Below are positions 60,301 to 64,000 of a stretch of DNA of 64,000 bases, piece after piece. This stretch comes from Cololabis saira. Lineage: Eukaryota > Chordata > Actinopteri > Beloniformes > Belonidae. How positions within the stretch are numbered: position 1 is the first letter of the stretch; each line of letters starts with the position of its first letter. Position numbers and translations under genes: made by a program. The notes under the pieces were generated by a model that saw only the letters and a program-made list of their open reading frames with translations, ran no database searches and was not told the DNA's origin. The stretch covers positions 8,012,327 through 8,076,326 of the forward strand of contig NC_084590.1 in NCBI RefSeq assembly GCF_033807715.1, given 5' to 3'.

Positions 60301-63300
60301 TTTTATTTTCACTCGCTTTATTTTTTATTTCTGCAGTTTTCATTATGGACCAATCTGTGTGCTGAAATATGGAGAACACTGGAAACAGCTCCGCTCACTT
60401 ACTCAGACAAGTGCAAATTGCACTCAGCCGCAAAACTTTATGGGCGTGTTTGCTCCGGTATATCATTAGAGCAAAATCTTTTGTGAATAGGACCTTAAAG
60501 CGGGGCAAATTGCGGGCGCAAATGCGGGGCAATTCACAGCGCTATTTGCGGGCGCAATCTGTTCTTTGTGGATTTGGCCCTTAGTGAAACGCAGTATAGT
60601 TGAAGACTAAAACGGATTGTTGAAGCAGCATGACATGGCATGAGACGTCAGCAACCAAATACGGGTATCTGTCAAAAATGTACTACTACACTTGTGTTGA
60701 GGGTTTATCAAAAAACTTAAAACAACTTCTTTTCAGAGCCCCGTAGTGTATACCTGATTTTCTCCAGTTTCAGATTTGACATCCCTTATCCAGAAACTGA
60801 GGGTGGGACAGCCTCCTTCCACCCCAACAGTATCAGGCGGCGTGCCAGAAGGGTGGTAAAAGCCATTACTTTGTGTCCCCCTACAGGTAGCTTCATCCCG
60901 TCAGGAATAATCCCAACTATAGACACCAGAGGGTTTGGGTGGATTTTAACTGTTAACACCGTGGAGAGAGCTTGGAAGATACTATAGCCTTCCAATCCTC
61001 CTTTAACTTCGGACAGAGCCAAAACATGTGGATTAATGTTGAGTCCTGTAATTTAGATCTGGCACATATGGGGCTAATTTGTGGATATATTTGAACTTGG
61101 GCCTGACTTATGCAACGTGCGTGATGATGTCGTTTCGTTCCCACTGGAATCGAAAAGAGAATCGTTTGCAAAATTTCCAAACGATTCCATGAAATTGAAA
61201 CACTGGGAACCGGTTCTGAACAAGAACCGGTTCTCAATTCCCATCCCTATTCCTGAGCAGGGTTGTCCCTTCTAAACGTTGTGCTTAGTCCTGTCCTTTT
61301 TGAGTTTTGTTCTTCTCATGGAAGTGGTCTCGGGGATGTTCCCCGTTGTGTAGCGTCTCCTCTGACACCAGTCTTCCACCAGCCGCTGGACTTCTGGACT
61401 GGGAGCTCGAGCTCTTTACCCTTTAGCCACTGACCCCGTGTTTCTGATGTCTCTGCTCAAACACACCTGACCGGAGCAGCATCTGCTCCGCATCAGACCA
61501 ATGCAGGGGCGTCGCTCGGCCACTAGGTGGAGCCAACATCTGAAACAGGACATGGTTCTGTTCTGGTTCTGTTCCAGGTCCAGGCCCTGTCTCAGGTTCC
61601 TTTCTGGTTAGGGCTGGAACTAACGACTATTTTAATAGTCGACTAGTCACTGACTATTGAAACAATTAGTCGACTAATCGGATAAGTAGTAATTTTTTTT
61701 AAAATTTAGTATAAAGTTGCTTTAATTATATGGCAAATGATAATAAACACAAGAAAGATGGTACTAGAGCCCTGCTATAGCGGGACTGTTTTCTTCATCC
61801 TGCTCCCGCCTTGTTGAGCCGCATTTTGTAACGGTGCATTTTGTAATAAACGTCCGAAATGTAATAACTTTGTCATTTCATTTTATAATAAACTGCTGCA
61901 TTTTGTAATAAACTACCTCAACGCATTTTGTAATACATTTTGCCGCATTATGTAATAAGTTACTACATTTTGAGAAGATTATTACAAAATGCACTTGCAA
62001 CTTTTTTTTCTCTAGAAAATGTAATAACATGGTGCATTATGTAATAACAATTCTAAAGCATAGTTTATTTGTTTGTTATTGGCCTATATAATTCCAAACT
62101 TCAAATAGGCAACTAAAGTTATATTTGGAGTATTATACATAGATTTATTGGGCTACATAGCTCCAAGGGAAATTGCATAAAAAACAACAAAAGTCACTCT
62201 TGTATGAATTCATTGTTAAACAATGATAATAGGTATTATTACATAATGCACCATGTTTGTTCCTAGAAAATTAAAAAGTTGCAAGTGCATTTTATAATAA
62301 TCTTGTCCAAATGCAAAAACTTATTACATAATGTGGCAAAATTTATCACAAAATGCGGCTTTATTACAAAATGAAATGAAAAAGTTATTACATTTTGGAC
62401 GTTTATTACAAAATGCACCGGTATTACAAAATGCGGCTCAACACGCCCGCATCCGCGAAACTCATGAGAATTCATGCTGCAGGATAATAGAGATGCATTG
62501 ATTTAGTGTCTCCTCCCGTCCCGCAAGAGAAAAGTCCAGACAAATCTATCTGATTTAATGTTAACATGATCATTGTGCAGCTTGATGGATAATTGACAGT
62601 TCATAGGTCACCTGACTGAAAGTTAGATGCAAATCCATCATTGTCATCATCACAAGCTTTTTCGCCTTTCGCGCTGCATCAATTATGTGATTGAGGTTAT
62701 AGCAACGAGAGTAGCTGTGAGTGGCTCAAATAATACTAACAAACAACATGAAATAAACAAAGTTAATGAATGAAACTAATTAATTTAACAAATGAAAATA
62801 GGCTTAATATCTTACCGTTTCGTTCAACACTCCAACGTGCTTTCTCTTCAAATGCTTTACCGACAAGCTCCCGTGAAAAGCAACGTTGGCTTTGCAATCC
62901 TTGCAAGTCATCTTTTTATTCGCCGTATCGAGGCTAAAATGCTCCCAAAGTTTTATTATCCGCAGCTGCAGAGACGCTATCGTGCATGTGCGACTCTCGG
63001 CAGAGATTGTATTGAAGTGAGACGCCTCACTCCGTTGGAAAAACACGTCAGGCGACAATTGTCGACAATGGAATTCAATGTCGACAATTTTGATTATCGA
63101 TTTTTGTCGACAACGTCGACGAATCGTTGCAGCCCTAGTTCTGTTCCAGGTCCAGGCCCTGTCTCAGGTTCTGTTCTGGTTCTGTTGTGGTTCTGTTCCA
63201 GGTCCAGGCCCTGTCTCAGGGCAGTAAGTTCGAGGCTGAGATCCGGGAAGAGAAGGAAGAGCGTAAGCGACAGGAAGAAGATAAGAAGCAGCGGCAGGCG

Positions 63301-63336
63301 GCCTTCAAGCAGCTGCAGTCCACCTTCTGCTCGTGA
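50600..63336 (+). CDS. efhd1: EF-hand domain family member D1-like (swiprosin family), complete four-exon gene
   Basis: The coding exons are 50600-50925, 53424-53571, 55998-56132 and 63202-63336, all with AG/GT boundaries. They join to 247 codons plus TGA. The start MASDELARKLQ matches the family N-terminus; the frame is open upstream, but that sequence is not family-like. Residues 21-60 are Pro/Gly/Ala-rich. SSALSRRLDIQDG and RVFNPYTEFKEF precede EF-hand loop 1 (residues 111-122, D-T-G-R-D-G-F-I-D-L-M-E) and loop 2 (147-158, D-E-D-F-D-G-K-L-S-F-R-E). FLLIFRRAAAGELQ and a charged C-terminal coiled coil (about 208-243) follow. Family members bind Ca2+ and actin; EFHD1 is mitochondria-associated, EFHD2 cytosolic. 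SRRLDI, GLMALARL and VQALSQGSKFEAE favour EFHD1 over EFHD2, but the paralogue call rests on remembered sequence. Confidence 0.88.
50926..51200. other. CpG-dense start of efhd1 intron 1
   Basis: Immediately after exon 1, the stretch up to about 51070 is rich in CG dinucleotides (gcgcgcgcccgcgctcg and similar). It looks like the downstream half of a CpG-island-like promoter region. After 51070 the composition falls to the AT-rich intron background. Confidence 0.5.
51198..51445. repeat. Compound trinucleotide tract (att)n-(atc)n-(gtc)n-(att)n
   Basis: 51198-51213 is attatt; 51326-51350 att/atc; 51351-51390 mostly atc; 51391-51417 gtc-rich; 51418-51440 att. Frames giving poly-Ser, poly-Asp or poly-Met here are artefacts. 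It is in efhd1 intron 1. Confidence 0.9.
51446..52508. other. efhd1 intron 1, AT-rich, LINE-end-like pieces
   Basis: gtgggtagataagctttatg with cttcaagcccagaccttttc at 51499-51540 resembles LINE 3' ends. (ac)n lies at 51650-51730. The rest is AT-rich, with no gene. Confidence 0.4.
52513..52860. mobile_element. hAT-like 5' end, truncated
   Basis: tagggctgcagctatccaat with attattcaattggtta fits the recurrent tagggctgcaacgat type hAT terminus also used by the element at 61608. No matching right end was found. Confidence 0.45.
52861..53423. other. Distal efhd1 intron 1
   Basis: GC-richer sequence leading to exon 2. Frames around 52986-53222 show no family signature. No repeat was recognised. Confidence 0.5.
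53424..53571 (+). CDS. efhd1: efhd1 coding exon 2: both EF-hand loops
   Basis: 148 bases between acceptor ctcatttgcag and donor gtgaga. It encodes YDTGRDGFIDLMELKLMMEK through KEVDEDFDGKLSFRE, that is, both Ca2+-binding loops with all acidic coordinating positions present. It is almost identical to what I remember of vertebrate EFHD1/2. Confidence 0.92.
53572..53948. repeat. efhd1 intron 2 start with degenerate agatggagactaggggtttc repeats
   Basis: From about 53750 to 53948, and again after 54735, phrases of the type actagatagagactaggggg with tttcagagtgac recur irregularly, 40-60 bp apart. It looks like a decayed minisatellite into which the next element inserted. Confidence 0.6.
53949..54727. 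mobile_element. hAT element with perfect 8-bp target duplication (gagactat)
   Basis: gagactat at 53941-53948 and 54728-54735 flanks the element. The ends taggggtgtaacaatatatc and gtggatcgttacaccccta are inverted. The interior of about 780 bp is AT-rich and non-coding. The 8-bp duplication and terminal taggggtgtaac identify a hAT family. Confidence 0.88.
54985..55860 (-). mobile_element. hAT element with perfect 8-bp target duplication (gtgtaaac) and BED-finger remnant
   Basis: gtgtaaac at 54977-54984 and 55861-55868 flanks the element. The ends tagtgatgcaccgaaatgaa and acaatcggtgcatcacta are inverted. The minus strand 55363-55596 reads VWKYFRVAQNNTRMAVCNEC with SAQISRGGTSAKSF, the first part of a BED zinc finger as found at the N-terminus of hAT transposases. 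The rest of the transposase is missing. Confidence 0.88.
55363..55596 (-). pseudogene. hAT transposase N-terminal BED-finger fragment
   Basis: Includes the aromatic W..YF and the C-x2-C pair of a BED finger. The His pair that should follow is lost and the frame ends at residue 77. It is a remnant only. Confidence 0.6.
55998..56132 (+). CDS. efhd1: efhd1 coding exon 3
   Basis: 135 bases (45 codons, phase 0 both ends) between acceptor ttcctcctgcag and donor gtaggt. It encodes FLLIFRRAAAGELQ through ALARLSEINVSTEGV to GAKDFFEAK, the conserved segment after the second EF hand. The acceptor lies 129 bp after the target duplication of a hAT element; the donor lies 33 bp before the target duplication of another. 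Confidence 0.9.
57329..58393. mobile_element. cagtgtttcccc-type DNA element nested in the Harbinger-like element
   Basis: Begins cagtgtttcccctagaattt and ends ggtaggggaaacactg, inverted over 15 bases. caggcccggtgg near the left and ggcctggcgg words near the right recur. The target duplication is not clear (left aaacatat, right catataaa). The frame 57561-57878 has no recognisable family. Confidence 0.72.
58695..60163 (+). mobile_element. hAT element with perfect 8-bp target duplication (gctgagcc), nested in the Harbinger-like element
   Basis: gctgagcc at 58687-58694 and 60164-60171. The ends caggggtgggctggcc and agtccagccctg are inverted with some mismatch. It carries a short N-terminal transposase-like frame (58919-59164). 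1.47 kb. Confidence 0.86.
58919..59164 (+). pseudogene. hAT transposase N-terminal fragment (KFPSG..EKRK type)
   Basis: Reads MSRERDRIRKFPSGDEKRKK with LKKMEEFNVSLKGSFDKFV. This is the basic start typical of zinc-finger-MYM/TTF-type hAT transposases in fish. It stops after about 80 codons; the zinc finger and catalytic domains are absent. Confidence 0.5.
60785..61080 (-). mobile_element. L1-like LINE C-terminal remnant, antisense, inside the outer hAT
   Basis: The minus strand reads QISPICARSKLQDSTLIHMF with WLCPKLKEDWKAI. This parallels the Cys/His-containing end of L1-type ORF2 (similar in style to 20090-20150). Confidence 0.55.
61258..61570. other. Unique-looking efhd1 intron 3 sequence
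   Basis: Between the outer hAT and the first decoy acceptor; no repeat or coding feature was recognised. gttctgttctggttctgttc low complexity begins at about 61555. Confidence 0.5.
61810..62445. repeat. Inverted arrays of attttgtaataa words
   Basis: 61812-62050 has at least six copies of cattttgtaata or close forms; 62235-62440 has the complementary form tattacaaaatgc, again at least six. The two arrays face each other with about 190 bp between, giving a potential long imperfect hairpin inside the hAT element. Confidence 0.8.
62804..63058 (-). pseudogene. hAT transposase N-terminal BED zinc-finger fragment
   Basis: Reads KLWEHFSLDTANKKMTCKDC with KANVAFHGSLSVKHLKRKHV. The W..HF, C-x2-C and H-x4-5-H pattern of a BED finger is complete. 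The frame ends shortly after; the hAT catalytic domain is absent. Confidence 0.72.
63139..63201 (+). repeat. efhd1: Duplicated acceptor unit upstream of the last efhd1 exon
   Basis: The word ttctgttccaggtccaggcc with ctgtctcag occurs at 61567, 63139 and 63191. The last copy is the real acceptor plus the first 18 exon bases. Between copies lies (ggttctgtt)-type low complexity. Confidence 0.9.
63202..63336 (+). CDS. efhd1: efhd1 terminal coding exon: coiled coil and stop
   Basis: Acceptor ggttctgttccag, then 44 codons and TGA at 63334-63336. It encodes VQALSQGSKFEAEIREEKEE and a Lys/Glu/Arg-rich helix ending AAFKQLQSTFCS, the coiled coil of the family. The acceptor plus the first 18 coding bases occur twice more upstream (61571-61595 and 63143-63167). 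Confidence 0.9.
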   Translation, partial: VQALSQGSKFEAEIREEKEERKRQEEDKKQRQAAFKQLQSTFCS

Positions 63337-64000
63337 CGCCGCCGTCGGCACCGTGGAAGCCTCCGGGAGCGTCTGGCTTCCTAAACACGGCTTCACTCTC
63401 CTCGCACACTGTAACGAACACCTTCAGCTAAGATAGCAAGACGCATCAAAGTAGATCCCTACTAAAATACTTGAATAGAACCTCCTAACAAGTTCCAGGT
63501 TATACGTTCATGCCAGATGTTGTGCAGCTGTTCCATTTGAACATCAGCAGGGATGTTCCCTGTTTCACATGTGTACTGACCTCCCGCATGTCTCCTCCTT
63601 TCCTGCCCTCGGTTCCTCGGAGCCTCGGTTCCGGAGCCAGACACTCAGAGTTCTCGTGAGGTGGGTTTCCGTTAGCAGGGTACCAGGAACCTGCCTCACA
63701 GCACAGAACCAGGACCGGTTCCTGCCCTGGGTTTGGTCCTTCAGCACGGCTCTGAACGGCGTCTGGGAGGATGTTCAGCCCTCCCAACGTCCACCGCCGT
63801 GTGTCGCCACAGCAACCATCCCAGCGCCGCTGCTGCTTGGAGTTCAAAGTTCAAGAGGACTTTGCTAGCCCCCGACGGGGAGTGAGGTGATGAGCCAGGT
63901 GGTTACGATTACGCTGAGGTCACTGGATCCTGCCGGGTCCGTCACCGCGATGGAGACGTGGCAGCGCTGGGGCGGAGGTTGGTCCCGGCCCACTTCCAGT
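63337..64000 (+). other. efhd1: efhd1 3'UTR, to the window edge
   Basis: No AATAAA hexamer was seen up to the right edge, so the polyadenylation site may lie outside. Open frames on both strands here are short and not family-like. Confidence 0.5.

Larger units (their letters stand above)
56762..60580. mobile_element. PIF-Harbinger-like element with TTA target, nested in the outer hAT
   Basis: TTA at 56759-56761 and 60581-60583. The ends gggccaaatccacaaa and tttgtggatttggccc are inverted for 16 bases without mismatch (apart from a single-base ambiguity of run length). The terminal regions repeat words like gcgctatttgcgggcgca. It is 3.8 kb including two further insertions. No transposase of its own was recognised. 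Confidence 0.82.
56174..61249. mobile_element. Outer hAT element with perfect 8-bp target duplication (ttcctgag), host to nested insertions
   Basis: ttcctgag is at 56166-56173 and 61250-61257. The ends gggatgggaattga (left) and tcaattcccatccct (right) are inverted. Excluding the nested 56762-60580 insertion it is about 1.26 kb. Near the right end it carries antisense sequence resembling an L1-type LINE C-terminus (60785-61080). It lies in efhd1 intron 3, starting 41 bp after exon 3. Confidence 0.88.
61608..63138 (-). mobile_element. hAT element with BED-finger remnant, splitting a duplicated splice-acceptor region
   Basis: The ends tagggctggaactaacgact with agtcgact and gtcgacgaatcgttgcagccc with ta are inverted. 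The flanking octamers tttctggt and gttctgtt agree at 6 of 8. A second inverted pair of attttgtaataa-type arrays lies at 61810-62445. The minus strand 62804-63058 encodes a BED zinc finger start. Confidence 0.8.

Overview
The window is vertebrate, almost certainly teleost fish, nuclear DNA. Small coding exons with GT-AG boundaries are scattered through introns full of fish-type transposons: a Rex3/RTE-like LINE, L1- and L2-like LINE remnants, hAT and PIF-Harbinger elements, palindromic MITEs, and tRNA-derived SINEs. No bacterial, viral or CRISPR features were found, and no stand-alone tRNA or rRNA gene was seen.

Two protein-coding genes are supported, both on the + strand. Positions 3215-39216 hold the last ten coding exons of a giant FAT-type protocadherin. 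It is probably fat3, because it has four EGF repeats (one before and three after a single laminin-G domain) and a FAT3-like cytoplasmic tail ending in a PDZ-type TEV. The ten exons join in phase to 1,125 codons plus a stop. They encode the last cadherin repeats, an EGF, laminin G, two EGFs, a calcium-binding EGF, the transmembrane helix and the whole cytoplasmic tail. Upstream exons lie beyond the left edge. Positions 50600-63336 hold a complete four-exon gene (247 codons plus stop) for a swiprosin-family EF-hand protein, closest to EFHD1. It has a GC-rich 5' region with two 90-bp-spaced copies of a promoter/5'UTR segment.

Layout: 1-2305 is a 29/33-bp minisatellite with higher-order duplications, in a fat3 intron. 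2400-25450 holds fat3 exons, with introns carrying a TA-flanked MITE, nested Harbinger/MITE sequences, several minisatellites, an uninterrupted 1058-codon Rex3/RTE-like LINE (minus strand), nested MITEs and L1-like relics. 25450-38596 is one 13-kb intron with a rearranged Rex3 copy, minisatellites and relics. 39217-43470 is 3'UTR and/or intergenic. 43475-46600 is a decayed PIF-Harbinger element with a Myb-like gene and a HARBI1-like gene facing each other. 46600-50400 holds MITEs, an L2-like LINE end and a SINE. 50400-64000 is efhd1. Its third intron is a Russian-doll nest of DNA transposons, four of which in introns 2 and 3 have perfect 8-bp target duplications.

The main observations are these: (TG)60 stands in place of the polypyrimidine tract before a laminin-G exon; the acceptor and first 18 bases of the last efhd1 exon are copied twice upstream as potential 6-codon microexons; transposons are nested three deep with readable target sites; and a Rex3 copy has an inverted 5' end resembling twin priming. 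I found no gene system that I would call undescribed with confidence.
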